Part shown: positions 39,993 to 48,631 of the stretch, one piece after another
Layout of the letters: every line of letters begins with the position of its first letter
Position numbering within the stretch: position 1 is the first letter of the stretch
NCBI GenBank assembly: GCA_017960905.1
Contig: JAGCYH010000053.1
Location: 1 to 56,397, forward strand
DNA: 56,397 bases
Source: Bacteroidales bacterium
GTDB lineage: Bacteria; Bacteroidota; Bacteroidia; Bacteroidales; Marinilabiliaceae
Direction: 5' to 3'
Program-made: the position numbers and the translations under genes
The notes under the pieces: generated by a model
Databases searched by the model: none
The model's input: only the letters and a program-made list of their open reading frames with translations
What the model was told of the DNA's origin: nothing

Positions 39993-40724
39993 ATGGCAAA
40001 AAACGATAATATAGAGACAGTTAACGCCGAAGGCAACATCGTCGACGTGAAAGACGCGACGATAATGCAGGAGGAGAACATCGTCCTGCGCGAAGTGAAC
40101 CTGCAAATAAAGAAAGGTGAATTCGTATATCTGATAGGGCGCGTGGGCAGCGGCAAGTCGAGCTTGCTCAAGACGCTCTACAGCGAGCTGCCCTTCGACG
40201 GCGCGTCGGGATTTGTGTCGGGCTACGAGCTCAACAACCTCAAACGTAGCCAGATACCTTATTTGCGACGCAAAATAGGCATCATCTTCCAGGATTTCCA
40301 ACTGCTGTCGGACCGCAACGTGTACGACAATCTTACATTCGTACTGCGCGCCACAGGGTGGAAACAGAAAAACATCATCGACAAGCGCATACGCGAGGTG
40401 CTCTCGCAGGTTGATATGGTTGACAAAGGCTACCGCATGCCGCACCAACTCTCGGGTGGCGAGCAACAGCGAATAGCTGTTGCGCGCGCACTTCTCAACC
40501 ACCCCGAGCTCATCCTGGCCGACGAGCCCACAGGCAACCTTGACCCCGAGACTACCGACTCGCTCATGAAGCTCCTGCTCGACATCAACAAAGACGGCAC
40601 CACAATAATCATGGCCACGCACAACTACAATGTCATTAAGAAATTTGTAAACCGGACGCTCAAATGCGAAAATTCGATGGTCAGCGAATACCAGAACGAA
40701 GAAATTGAGCTTGACTTTTTGTAG
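39993..40724 (+). CDS. ftsE: FtsE-like ABC transporter ATPase
   Basis: This 243-residue ATPase has Walker [10 protein letters not shown] near residue 49, Q-loop [11 protein letters not shown], signature [16 protein letters not shown], Walker [14 protein letters not shown] and H-loop MATHNYNV. The sequence is closest to FtsE, which with FtsX regulates cell-wall hydrolysis at the septum. FtsX is not adjacent, which is common in this phylum. The neighbourhood of mltG (cell wall) fits. A UpxY-like gene follows 9 bp downstream, so mltG-ftsE-upxY-like probably form an operon. Confidence 0.88.
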   Translation: MAKNDNIETVNAEGNIVDVKDATIMQEENIVLREVNLQIKKGEFVYLIGRVGSGKSSLLKTLYSELPFDGASGFVSGYELNNLKRSQIPYLRRKIGIIFQDFQLLSDRNVYDNLTFVLRATGWKQKNIIDKRIREVLSQVDMVDKGYRMPHQLSGGEQQRIAVARALLNHPELILADEPTGNLDPETTDSLMKLLLDINKDGTTIIMATHNYNVIKKFVNRTLKCENSMVSEYQNEEIELDFL

Positions 40725-40733
40725 AGAGCCGAC

Positions 40734-41246
40734 ATGACTGCGACAAAACAATGGTTTGCCATATACACTCGTTCGCGCAACGAGAAGAAAGTTTACGAAT
40801 CGCTTACCCGGCAAGGCGTTGAGGCATATCTGCCTTTGCGCGTGACACTGCGCCAATGGAGCGACCGCAAGAAAAAAGTGGAGGTGCCCGTAATAGCCTC
40901 GTACGTATTCGTAAAGATAAATTTGAAGCTCGAGCGCGAAACAATCTTCTACACGCCGGGATTTCTGTCGTTCGTGGCCGAAAAAAGCATTCCGAAGCCC
41001 ATTCCCGAATCGGAGATAGAGACCATGCGCCGCACCATCGACAACTCAATGACGATAGAGGTGTCGAACACACTTCTGACCAAAGGTCAGAATGTCAGAA
41101 TAACATCGGGTCCGCTCGCAGGCATCGAAGGCGTTGTTCTCGATGTCAATAAGCACAAAATCAACATTTTACTCAAGACAATAGGCATCACACTCGTAAC
41201 CGAGCTCAGCGGCGCCGAGATAGTGCCTGTTAAAAAAAATGAATGA
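40734..41246 (+). CDS. UpxY-like (NusG paralogue) transcription antiterminator
   Basis: This 170-residue protein has a NusG N-terminal domain, QWFAIYTRSRNEKKVYESLTRQGVEAYLPLRVTLRQWSDRKKKVEVPVIASYVFVKI, and a KOW motif near residue 125 (ITSGPLAGIEGVVLDV). In Bacteroides such UpxY proteins let RNA polymerase read through terminators of capsule operons. Here there is no capsule locus in sight: it is the last gene of a cell-wall set (mltG, ftsE). It might regulate that operon or a distant one (inference). Confidence 0.85.
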   Translation: MTATKQWFAIYTRSRNEKKVYESLTRQGVEAYLPLRVTLRQWSDRKKKVEVPVIASYVFVKINLKLERETIFYTPGFLSFVAEKSIPKPIPESEIETMRRTIDNSMTIEVSNTLLTKGQNVRITSGPLAGIEGVVLDVNKHKINILLKTIGITLVTELSGAEIVPVKKNE

Positions 41247-41251
41247 AAAAG

Positions 41252-41282
41252 TTGCATCTTAGGTAAAAAAGTATTACATTTG
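41252..41282 (+). promoter_or_regulatory. promoter of galM
   Basis: A -33 TTG (41252-41254) and -7 TACATTTG (41275-41282) are about 20 bp apart. The start point would lie near 41289, 17 bases before the ATG. Confidence 0.65.
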
Positions 41283-41305
41283 ACAAACATAAAAGCGAAA
41301 AAATT

Positions 41306-42349
41306 ATGAACGTAGATAAGCAAAAACTTGGACAAATTGACGGGAACGACGTCATCGTCTATGAACTGAAGAACGACAACGGCGTATCGGTAAAAATCAC
41401 CAACATAGGCGCCACCATCACAAGCATTAAGACGCCGGACAAAAATGGCAAAACCGACGATATTGTTTTAGGTTTCGACGACCCGAAAACATATCTCGAC
41501 CCCGAATATTTGTCGTGCGGTTTCTTCCTCGGCGCCACTGTTGGGCGCTACGCCAACCGCATCGCGTTCGGCAAATTCTCTATCGACTCGAAAAACTACG
41601 AGCTCGAAACCAACTGCGGCCCGCACCACCTCCACGGCGGCTCAAACGCCTTCTACACAAAGTTCTGGGCATCGGACCCCTTCTCGAGCGGCAAACGCGT
41701 TGGCGTGAAAATGAGCTACGTAAGCCCTAATATGGAAAACGGTTATCCGGGCGAACTGACTGTAAATGTGGTATTTACACTCACCAACGACAATGAACTG
41801 ATAATTAATTATCAGGCCACAACAGACAAAAAGACTGTTGTAAACCTGACAAACCATAGTTATTTCAATCTTCGCGCGAAAGGCGATATACTTGACACTC
41901 ACGTAGTTATGCAAGCCGACAAATACACCGAACGCGATGACACCAACATTCCCGACGGCACCATAGAGTCGGTTGTCGGCACACCGCTCGACTTCAAGCT
42001 CGACCACAAAATCGGCGAGCGCGTGCACATGTTCGACGACGGCTACGACCACAACTACGTCATCAACGGCAACCACGGCACGCTTCGCGCTGCCGCCGAA
42101 GCGTGGGACGACGAGAGCGGACGCAAACTCGAGTTCTTCACCACCGAACCCGGCTTCCAGTTCTACACCGGACATTACCTCAACGGCAAATACCAACGCA
42201 ACGAACTCAAATTCGACCAATATTGCGGTTTCTGCTTCGAAGCACAGCACTTCCCCGATTCGCCCAACAAACCGCAATTCCCTTCGACACTGCTCAAACC
42301 CGGCGAAACGTACACACAGACAACTGTTTATAAATTCGGTTTGATTTAA
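41306..42349 (+). CDS. galM: aldose 1-epimerase (mutarotase)
   Basis: This 347-residue cytoplasmic enzyme (no signal peptide) interconverts alpha and beta anomers of galactose, glucose and other sugars. Marks are YLDPEYLSCGFFLGATVGRYANRIAFGKF, HHLHGGSNAFYTKFW with a catalytic His, VNLTNHSYFNL with the second His, and FFTTEPGFQFYTGHYL and GFCFEAQHFPDSPN with the catalytic Glu. Full length. It stands alone between its own promoter and terminator. Confidence 0.94.
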   Translation: MNVDKQKLGQIDGNDVIVYELKNDNGVSVKITNIGATITSIKTPDKNGKTDDIVLGFDDPKTYLDPEYLSCGFFLGATVGRYANRIAFGKFSIDSKNYELETNCGPHHLHGGSNAFYTKFWASDPFSSGKRVGVKMSYVSPNMENGYPGELTVNVVFTLTNDNELIINYQATTDKKTVVNLTNHSYFNLRAKGDILDTHVVMQADKYTERDDTNIPDGTIESVVGTPLDFKLDHKIGERVHMFDDGYDHNYVINGNHGTLRAAAEAWDDESGRKLEFFTTEPGFQFYTGHYLNGKYQRNELKFDQYCGFCFEAQHFPDSPNKPQFPSTLLKPGETYTQTTVYKFGLI

Positions 42350-42370
42350 CAAAAATAATTCATATCTTGT

Positions 42371-42408
42371 CAGCGTTGAAAATCGAACGATTTTCAACGC
42401 TGATTTTT
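42371..42408 (+). terminator. terminator of galM
   Basis: Perfect 15-bp arms CAGCGTTGAAAATCG (42371-42385) and CGATTTTCAACGCTG (42388-42402) with a 2-base loop, followed by ATTTTTT. Confidence 0.93.
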
Positions 42409-42421
42409 TAATCTTGAAGAC

Positions 42422-43915
42422 ATGAAAAACCTGTTCGTATTATTAGCCGCAACGGCACTCTTGCTGCCTGGCTGCCACAGCAAAAAGCCGGCCACAACCG
42501 ACGACGGCGTGGTCAGCATCGACCTCGACAGCATCGCCCGACGCGGAAAAATCCGCGTCGTAACCGACTATAACTCTGTCGATTACTTCTTCTACAAAGG
42601 CACTGCCGTTGGCTACCAGTACGAGCTGATAAACGAATACGCCAACCACCTCGGCCTCGAACTCGAACTCACCGCCTCGAACGAAACCGAGCAAAACGTG
42701 AGCCGCCTCATAGGCGGCCAATACGACATTCTGGCCACAAGCCTCATTGCCGACACCGCCAACGAAAAACGCTTCGACTTCAGCGAGCCCTACGGACGCA
42801 GCCAGCTGATACTCGTGCAACCCAACAGCAAAGACAAAATAACCGTAATAGATTCTTTGGCCAACGACACTATAAGTGTCTTGGCCAACTCGTTCTACCT
42901 CAACGCTTTAAAGAATATCAACGACACCACGCAGCTCAACATTCAGATTGACGAGATAGAGCATTACGACACCGAGCAGCTCATACAACTCGTTGCAGAA
43001 CAAGAGATTAAATACACCGTGAGCCTCGAGAACATCGCCCGCGCTAACAAATGGTTCTACCCCGACATCGACATTGCGATGCCAATCTCCGACGAGTACG
43101 ACCTCGCGTGGGGCATACGCCACACGTCGCCACAGCTCAAAGCCGACATCGACGAGTGGTTCGCCGACTTCAAAAAGACACCGCGTTTCAAACAGATTTA
43201 CCGCAAATACTTCATCGACCCGCGCGACCATCACTCTGACGTTCAGAAAGTTACGTCGGACACATACCAAAACACCTACGAGGCGCTCATTCGCCGCGTA
43301 GCGGTCGATGAGCGCTACAACTGGAAGCTCATATCGTCGGTGATATATCAGGAGTCGCACTTCAACGCACAGGCGCGCAGCTGGGCTGGCGCCTGCGGCC
43401 TTATGCAGCTGATGCCCGAAACGGCAGCCCGTTTCGGCGTCGACGACCCAACCGACCCCGAACAGAACATCAAAGCCGGCTACAAATTCCTCATCTGGCT
43501 CGACAACCGCTTCGCCGAACTCGTGCCCGACTCCGTCGAGCGTGTTAAATTCACGCTCGCCGCCTACAACGTAGGCATAGGCCACATGATGGACGCCATT
43601 CGCCTCGCCGAAAAGGTCAACCTCAACACCCGCGTGTGGTATAACAACGTAGAGTCGGCTCTGCTACTTAAGTCGAACCCGTCGTTCTACGCCGACCCCG
43701 TTGTAAAACACGGCTTCTGCCGCGGTACCGAAACAATCAACTACGTGCGCAACATAATGGACCGCTACTACAACTACAACAAAGAGATAGTGGGCACCGA
43801 ACCCGCTGACGGTGAAGAAGATACCGATGGTGAAGCGCCAGCCACGTCCGACTCGCCGGCGGCTACGCCGCCCGACAGCGCGGAAGTGAAGACCGAAGAC
43901 AACATAAATTCGTAA
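42422..43915 (+). CDS. MltF-like lytic transglycosylase lipoprotein
   Basis: This 497-residue lipoprotein (LLAATALLLPGCHSK) has an N-terminal family 3 solute-binding domain (RGKIRVVTDYNSVDYFFYKGTAVGYQYELINEYANHLGLELEL) and a C-terminal SLT domain. The SLT catalytic Glu lies in SSVIYQESHFNAQARSWAGACGLMQLMP near residue 320. Later segments (AAYNVGIGHMMDAIRLA; ETINYVRNIMDRYYNY) also fit. MltF cleaves peptidoglycan in the periplasm. The Asp/Ala/Pro-rich tail (residues about 465-497) is disordered. Contains a near-perfect inverted repeat near 42858-42883. Confidence 0.92.
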   Translation: MKNLFVLLAATALLLPGCHSKKPATTDDGVVSIDLDSIARRGKIRVVTDYNSVDYFFYKGTAVGYQYELINEYANHLGLELELTASNETEQNVSRLIGGQYDILATSLIADTANEKRFDFSEPYGRSQLILVQPNSKDKITVIDSLANDTISVLANSFYLNALKNINDTTQLNIQIDEIEHYDTEQLIQLVAEQEIKYTVSLENIARANKWFYPDIDIAMPISDEYDLAWGIRHTSPQLKADIDEWFADFKKTPRFKQIYRKYFIDPRDHHSDVQKVTSDTYQNTYEALIRRVAVDERYNWKLISSVIYQESHFNAQARSWAGACGLMQLMPETAARFGVDDPTDPEQNIKAGYKFLIWLDNRFAELVPDSVERVKFTLAAYNVGIGHMMDAIRLAEKVNLNTRVWYNNVESALLLKSNPSFYADPVVKHGFCRGTETINYVRNIMDRYYNYNKEIVGTEPADGEEDTDGEAPATSDSPAATPPDSAEVKTEDNINS

Positions 43916-43920
43916 TATTG

Positions 43921-43956
43921 TCGCAGAATTTGCGACGTTATTTGAGAAATAACGTC
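43921..43956. repeat. two small hairpins between convergent genes
   Basis: TCGCA/TGCGA (43921-43935) overlaps GACGTTATTT/AAATAACGTC (43934-43956, loop GAG). No long T run follows, so the terminator role is uncertain. Confidence 0.5.
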
Positions 43957-44034
43957 GAATATGGCCAATTATATTTATTATATCTGGCCGAATCGAGTAC
44001 TTTTTATTGAGTTTCGGCCAAATATAATGCTAAA

Positions 44035-44652
44035 TTATAGAGAGTTTATCACCCTTTGCAACTCTTCAAGAAACCGAGCCGCGTGGCCACCGTCCATCTG
44101 AACGTGGTGAAACTGGAACGATATTGGCAGAGAGGTTTTAAACAATCCCTTGCGGTAGCGGCCCCACATCAACATCGGGTTGCTGAACTTGTCGGTGTAC
44201 TGATTGACAATGCTGTCAAGTTCTGTGGCGGTCATTGCCGACGTGCCGACAATCATTGCGCCGTCTTCAAAACTGCTTTCGCACGATTCGGCGGCCGCCT
44301 GCGTGCGGGTTGCATAGTCGGTGTTAAACTGCTCTAAATCATCGCTGTACGGAATGTCGCACGAACTAATGCCGCCGCGTGTGTTGTTCACAATCACGTT
44401 GACGGCCAAACGGTCGTAGCGGAACAACTTGCCGCCTTCGGGCAGAGTGAAGAATTCGTCAATCTTGCTTGCAGCCTTGCCTGCGCACCAACACAGAAGC
44501 ATATTGAACTTCATCCGCCTTTTGCGGCCAACCTTCTGAATGCGAGTAACATCGAAGGTTTTGGTGAGCGTCACCATAGGCATTGGCGAAGTCATCCAAA
44601 GGCTGAAAGCCTGCGCGCGGCTGGTCTCTTTCGGGTCAATTTCGTGCTTCAT
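44035..44652 (-). CDS. CAT-like acyltransferase (chloramphenicol acetyltransferase family)
   Basis: This 205-residue protein starts HEIDPKETSRAQAFSLWMTSPMPMVTLTKTFDVT and carries the catalytic H-x-x-x-D-G near its end (FHHVQMDGGHAARFLEEL), as in CatA-type enzymes. Residues between (FMTLP-like FFTLPEGGKLFRYDRLAVNVIVNN) align with the family. Many chromosomal CAT-like proteins in Bacteroidales do not confer resistance, so the substrate is open. It follows the DUF3795 gene by 2 bp in one operon. Whether it acts on chloramphenicol cannot be judged here. Confidence 0.8.
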   Translation of the reverse strand: MKHEIDPKETSRAQAFSLWMTSPMPMVTLTKTFDVTRIQKVGRKRRMKFNMLLCWCAGKAASKIDEFFTLPEGGKLFRYDRLAVNVIVNNTRGGISSCDIPYSDDLEQFNTDYATRTQAAAESCESSFEDGAMIVGTSAMTATELDSIVNQYTDKFSNPMLMWGRYRKGLFKTSLPISFQFHHVQMDGGHAARFLEELQRVINSL

Positions 44653-44654
44653 AT

Positions 44655-44990
44655 CTATTTTTGTTTCAGGCGATTGAGTGCTTCCGTGTTGCTGGCCGTG
44701 ACCATAGCAAGTTTTTTGCAGCCGTCAATTTCGGCGCAAGAGCCGCAGGTGGCGTAGCCCCGCCCTTTGGCGCACAGCCTTATTGGGCACATCGACTCGC
44801 AGAACGGCGTTTTGGCGCCCTCCATTCGACAGCCCGTGCAGTTTATCATTTCGGGCGTGATTTCCACGTGGTTCAGTTCCGACCATTGCCGCGCCACCTT
44901 CTCGCGCAGACGATCGTCGTTGTTGATTGTGGCCAAACGCGCTTCGCACTTCTCGCAATCTAATCCGCAGTAGGCGATGAAATTTGTCAT
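44655..44990 (-). CDS. DUF3795 cysteine-rich protein
   Basis: This is a 111-residue protein. ATG 44990 is chosen because the family start is M-x-x-x-I-A-Y-C-G-L-D-C. Cysteine pairs in AYCGLDCEKCEAR, NCTGCRMEG, CESMCPIRLC and TCGSCAEIDGC look like metal ligands, probably zinc or iron-sulfur. Function unknown. It precedes the CAT-like gene (2 bp). The first 65 bases around its start recur 960 bp upstream as a broken copy (45891-45955). Confidence 0.85.
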   Translation of the reverse strand: MTNFIAYCGLDCEKCEARLATINNDDRLREKVARQWSELNHVEITPEMINCTGCRMEGAKTPFCESMCPIRLCAKGRGYATCGSCAEIDGCKKLAMVTASNTEALNRLKQK

Positions 44991-45051
44991 AATGATGGTT
45001 CTAAAGAATGTAAATTGGTGCAGAACACAAATCATATTCTGCATCAACAGA

Positions 45052-45711
45052 TTACACTAATTGCCGTATTACAGACGGCACATATCCCAGTTTTTCTTTT
45101 GCAAACAATAGTTTTTGTTCTTTGGCCATCTTTTGTGACAAAAGAAAATCGGTAATCATTTTTTCCTTTGCAGGATATTTGTTTCCTCTATACAAATCAT
45201 CACATAATACAGCCCTTAATTTATTGTCAAGATATTTTCCTGCGTTTTCGCCAAGATTTATCCTATTTGAGAACAAAACATCAAATGAATTATTAACGGG
45301 GACAATCTCGATTTTTGCACTTTCTAATTTATCATTCGAGAGTTTGCTGGCTTCCAATACACTTCTTAATACTTTATTGGGACCTATTACCATATTGCCA
45401 TTAATCTGTGCACTTCTTATCAAATAAGAGTAATATACATTTTCGTTATCGCTAACAACGAAATCTATTCCAGCACGGTTGATGCCTTTATACTTATCTT
45501 TTTTTGTCTTCCCCCATCTATGTACATAAAAATGATTCTTATTATTCTTTTGTAATTCATTTTGGTGAACCGAACCATCTTTGAATGAACCATTTACCTC
45601 ATAATAATACACTTCAATTTCTTTGGGTAAAATATCAATTCCGTTCAACACCAATTTTGATTTTGTAAGGAATTGTACTGCTTCATTCTGAAGTTTTTTA
45701 ATTGTTTCCAT
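45052..45711 (-). CDS. unknown protein, paralogue A of a pair
   Basis: This 219-residue protein is not recognised. It shares a layout with the gene at 45986-46840: a beta segment (IEVYYYEVNGSFKDGS), then FYVHRWG, GINRAGIDFVVSD, and YYSYLIRSAQI. The other gene has IRTVEFYFHSEKDG, MTIHAHASGLDITFE and ASALIRSYEV in the same order. The shared core is H....(A/S)G(I/L)D(F/I) and LIRS. The 5' flanks of both also resemble each other. AT-rich. A substrate- or ligand-binding fold is possible; a glycosylase-like core crossed my mind but I cannot support it. Confidence 0.6.
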   Translation of the reverse strand: METIKKLQNEAVQFLTKSKLVLNGIDILPKEIEVYYYEVNGSFKDGSVHQNELQKNNKNHFYVHRWGKTKKDKYKGINRAGIDFVVSDNENVYYSYLIRSAQINGNMVIGPNKVLRSVLEASKLSNDKLESAKIEIVPVNNSFDVLFSNRINLGENAGKYLDNKLRAVLCDDLYRGNKYPAKEKMITDFLLSQKMAKEQKLLFAKEKLGYVPSVIRQLV

Positions 45712-45784
45712 ACTCGTTCATTTTTTAAATTAGACATTTACAATAATACAAATTAACCATTTTAGATTCCTAATCTCAAGCGTT

Positions 45785-45950
45785 TTATTTCCCTTCCAAT
45801 TCCTTAAGGCACAATGCCAGATTGCTCTGCGCTCTTGCATCGCCCTGCTCTGCGGCTTTGGTGTGCCATTCAATGGCTTTTTTCAGGTCCGGCCAAACGC
45901 GCTTCGCACTTCTCGCAATCTAATCCGCAGTAGGCGATAAAATTTGTCAT
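45785..45950 (-). pseudogene. recombination scar: DUF3795 start joined to a Sel1-repeat end
   Basis: From ATG 45950 the frame reads MTNFIAYCGLDCEKCEARLA, identical to the start of the DUF3795 gene, then GPEKSH-stop. In the next frame the same DNA reads DLKKAIEWHTKAAEQGDARA and ends KELEGK-stop at 45785-45787, a Sel1 repeat end. The first part is a 65-bp copy of 44931-44995 with one mismatch. It marks an unequal recombination between the two accessory clusters. Confidence 0.8.
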
Positions 45951-45985
45951 AATGAAATGTTAACGAATAATGTTACAAAGGATTA

Positions 45986-46840
45986 TTAATATTTTTCTTC
46001 TTCAATATCTTTTAATTGAAACCGCCACGGTCTCATATCTTGTCTGTAATATTTTTTACCTGATATGAAATATTTTGGATACCTTTTGTTCTTTCTTGCA
46101 TCTTCTTTTTCTGCTTTATATTCATTTTCACTAATTGTGTCATCCTTTTTATAATTCTTTTCTCCATCTTGAATATAATTACCATTTTTATCCATCATAT
46201 ATTCCGCAACATTTATTCTTGGATAAGCATCTATTCCATAAACTTTTTCATAAACTTTTATTTGTTCTTCAGGATAGTCATTCCACTTAATTATATTTTC
46301 TTCTTTTACTTCCCCTAGAGCGAATCCGTTTAATAATGTATAGAGATACGTTGATTGAGTGATATTACTTTTTTTGTCAGATGGCACAAATTTTTTCTTT
46401 GTTTTATCCCATTTTAAATACTTTCCATAATTATCCTTCACTTCTGGACGAATATCTTTCACTTCATATGAACGAATGAGTGCAGATGCTCTGTATTCTT
46501 TTTCTTTCTCAAATGTGATGTCAAGCCCCGATGCGTGTGCGTGTATAGTCATAAACGGGAAATATGGAACATCTCCTTCTACATCCCTATCATTTCGATG
46601 ATACACTATAGGGTCTTTTATTCCAACTCCATCTTTTTCACTATGAAAATAGAATTCAACTGTTCTAATATATATTTCATAATCATCGCGAACTTTAATA
46701 TAACCGCCATAAAGAAATGTTGGTGCAAGTTTTTCAAATAACTCTTGAAGTTTAGTTTCATCAGCATTTTCATTGATTTCCTGTTCGAGAATTTGTTTTT
46801 CAAATTCTTCTAATTCTTTTTTTAACGATCCCATAATCAT
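45986..46840 (-). CDS. unknown protein, paralogue B of a pair
   Basis: This 284-residue protein begins with a Glu-rich helix (LKKELEEFEKQILEQEINENADETK). The central domain has KVRDDYEIYIRTVEFYFHSEKDG, FPFMTIHAHASGLDITFE and RASALIRSYEVKDIR, matching the gene at 45052-45711 in order. It ends with a Lys/Tyr-rich stretch. No family is recognised. It lies between the recombination scar and the broken Sel1 gene and is AT-rich. A paired duplication followed by divergence is the simplest reading. Confidence 0.6.
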   Translation of the reverse strand: MIMGSLKKELEEFEKQILEQEINENADETKLQELFEKLAPTFLYGGYIKVRDDYEIYIRTVEFYFHSEKDGVGIKDPIVYHRNDRDVEGDVPYFPFMTIHAHASGLDITFEKEKEYRASALIRSYEVKDIRPEVKDNYGKYLKWDKTKKKFVPSDKKSNITQSTYLYTLLNGFALGEVKEENIIKWNDYPEEQIKVYEKVYGIDAYPRINVAEYMMDKNGNYIQDGEKNYKKDDTISENEYKAEKEDARKNKRYPKYFISGKKYYRQDMRPWRFQLKDIEEEKY

Positions 46841-46917
46841 TCATTTTTAAAATTTCACATTCACAATATAATACGCATCGCTTCACGATCTGGTTTCTGT
46901 GCTATCGCCACTTCTGC

Positions 46918-47655
46918 TCAATTCCAATTCCATGTATTGCCGTTGTGTTGCACGGCCATTCTGAACTGTTTTTTTGCTAATTTATACTCCGTCGAAGGCG
47001 CTTGTAAATCAATTGTTTCTTCATCACCATTATCTATTCCGGAATATAGCGTGAGATGATATTGAGCAAGCGCGGAACCTTGTTCCGCCGCTTGGGTGTA
47101 TAGCCTCACAGCCTGCTCGGTGTCTTTGTCTACCACTACTCCATTTTCATAGTACCAAGCAAGATTGTACTTCGCTTTAGCATTACCTTGTTCAGCTGCT
47201 CGAGTGTACCACTCGACAGCTTTTGCTGTTTTTTTTTCAACACCGCAGCCATTTTCGTAACACACAGCAAGATTGTTCTGCGCTTTAGAATAGCCTTGTT
47301 CTGCCGCCTGTATGTACCAATAGACGGCTATTTCATAGTTTTTCCTCACGCCCTCGCCTTTTTTATAGCACAAAGCCAGATTGTATTGTGCTACGGCATC
47401 TCCTTGCTCCGCTGCCTTAGTCCACCACTCTATAGCCTTAGAAATGTCCTTTATAACACCTTCGCCACATTTGTAACAGTAAGCCAGATTGCTTTGTGCC
47501 TTGGCAAAGCCCAGCTCGGCAGCTTTGGCGTACCAAAAGACGGCTTTCTGCAAATCTTTTTCAACGTAAACACCTGTATCATAGCATTTTGCGAGTAAAA
47601 ACTACGACTCGGCATCGCCTATCCCTGCAAGAAATAACAGTTTATCTATCTGCAT
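46918..47655 (-). pseudogene. Sel1-repeat gene with in-frame TAG
   Basis: ATG 47655 opens a frame (MQIDKLLFLAGIGDAES) that hits TAG at 47604-47602 and continues in the same frame FLLAKCYDTGVYVEKDLQ through five Sel1 repeats to 46918. The codon stands where Sel1 proteins usually have Gln (G-D-A-E-S-Q), so CAG to TAG is likely. Repeats of about 36 residues follow the pattern LA.CY..G.GV.KD..KA..WY.KAAEQG.A.AQ.N. Downstream start codons could still give a shorter protein. Other genes here end in TAG, so recoding is unlikely. Confidence 0.75.
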
Positions 47656-47691
47656 AATCCATCCTTTTTAGTTTTACTATCCACTCTCAAA

Positions 47692-48627
47692 TCAAACAAG
47701 GAAACCATCTTTATGCCAAGACAATAAACTATTAGGCTCTTCATTGTCATCTGCATCTTCATTATAACTAGTATCTTTTTTACTATGAGTATCTTCCTCA
47801 TCGTTCAGGTTTAAGGGGAAAGGGTCCTTCATATCTTCCACCGCTTTGGTATACCACTCTACCGATTTCGCATAGTCGCGCTCAACGCCTTTGCCTTGCT
47901 CATACATCACAGAAAGCTTATACTGAGCATCTTTGTCACCTTGCTCGGCGGCCATGGTGTAGTATGCAACTGCTTTTTTAGGGTCACTATCGGCCCCACA
48001 GCAATATTCATAGTATTCAGCGAGTTCCATTTGCGCCTGTTTGCTTCCGTGCTCTGCCGCGTTGGTATACAGCTCCATAACTTTGTCTTTTCCTAAATAC
48101 CAAGTTTTGTCGTAAGGCCACATGTGTCTTATCTGCTTTGCCGCAATCTTTAACCATTCTATAGCTTTATCAAAATTCTGTTCCACACCATTCCCTTCTG
48201 CGTAGCATATAGCCAACTTGTTTTGTGCTTGTATCATTCCTTGTTCTGCCGCTTTTTCATACAACTTTGCCGCTTTTACCAAGTCTTTTTTCACACCTTG
48301 ACCATTATTATAGCAAATGGCAAGATTATACATCGCTGTTGCATTGCCTTGTTTGGCAGCTTTTATCCACCATTCAATAGCTTTCGAAGAGTCTTTTTCT
48401 GTACCTTCGCCAAATTTATAGCTATAGCCCAGATTGCTTTGTGCCTTGGCAAAGCCCTGCTCTGCAGCCTTGATGTACCAATAAAACGCTTTGGCAAGGT
48501 CTTCTGCTACACCTTCGCCTTTTTTATAACGTAAAGCAAGCTTATACTGCGACTCGGCATCGCCTTGCTCTGCCTGCGTTTTCAGCTTTTCAATTGTGTT
48601 GTTTTGTTTCTGAGTATTCTTTTTCAT
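47692..48627 (-). CDS. Sel1-repeat protein
   Basis: This 311-residue protein has about six Sel1 (TPR-like) repeats between residues 20 and 270, for example YKKGEGVAEDLAKAFYWYIK, GNGVEQNFDKAIEWLKIAAK and EQGKGVERDYAKSVEWYTK. One insertion (QIRHMWPYDKTWYLGKDKV) breaks the period near residue 170. The tail is acidic (NLNDEEDTHSKKDTSYNEDADDNEE). No signal peptide. Such proteins are interaction scaffolds, often near effector and immunity genes. It starts 4 bases after the agmatine-deiminase-like stop, on the same strand. Confidence 0.85.
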   Translation of the reverse strand: MKKNTQKQNNTIEKLKTQAEQGDAESQYKLALRYKKGEGVAEDLAKAFYWYIKAAEQGFAKAQSNLGYSYKFGEGTEKDSSKAIEWWIKAAKQGNATAMYNLAICYNNGQGVKKDLVKAAKLYEKAAEQGMIQAQNKLAICYAEGNGVEQNFDKAIEWLKIAAKQIRHMWPYDKTWYLGKDKVMELYTNAAEHGSKQAQMELAEYYEYCCGADSDPKKAVAYYTMAAEQGDKDAQYKLSVMYEQGKGVERDYAKSVEWYTKAVEDMKDPFPLNLNDEEDTHSKKDTSYNEDADDNEEPNSLLSWHKDGFLV

Positions 48628-48631
48628 ACGA

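Noticed and set aside
39657..40856. A 399-codon minus-strand frame across mltG and the ftsE-like gene
   Set aside because: It spans two real plus-strand genes with intact motifs and reads as low-complexity Val/Ala/Arg sequence.
44035..44652. Chloramphenicol-resistance gene
   Set aside because: The catalytic H-x-x-x-D-G is present, but chromosomal CAT-like proteins of this type are diverse, and nothing shows drug specificity; kept as CAT-like acyltransferase.
46918..47655. TAG recoding (phage-like alternative code) to explain the interrupted Sel1 gene
   Set aside because: Other genes in the window end with TAG (for example 21918-22904 and the FtsE-like gene), so TAG is a normal stop here.
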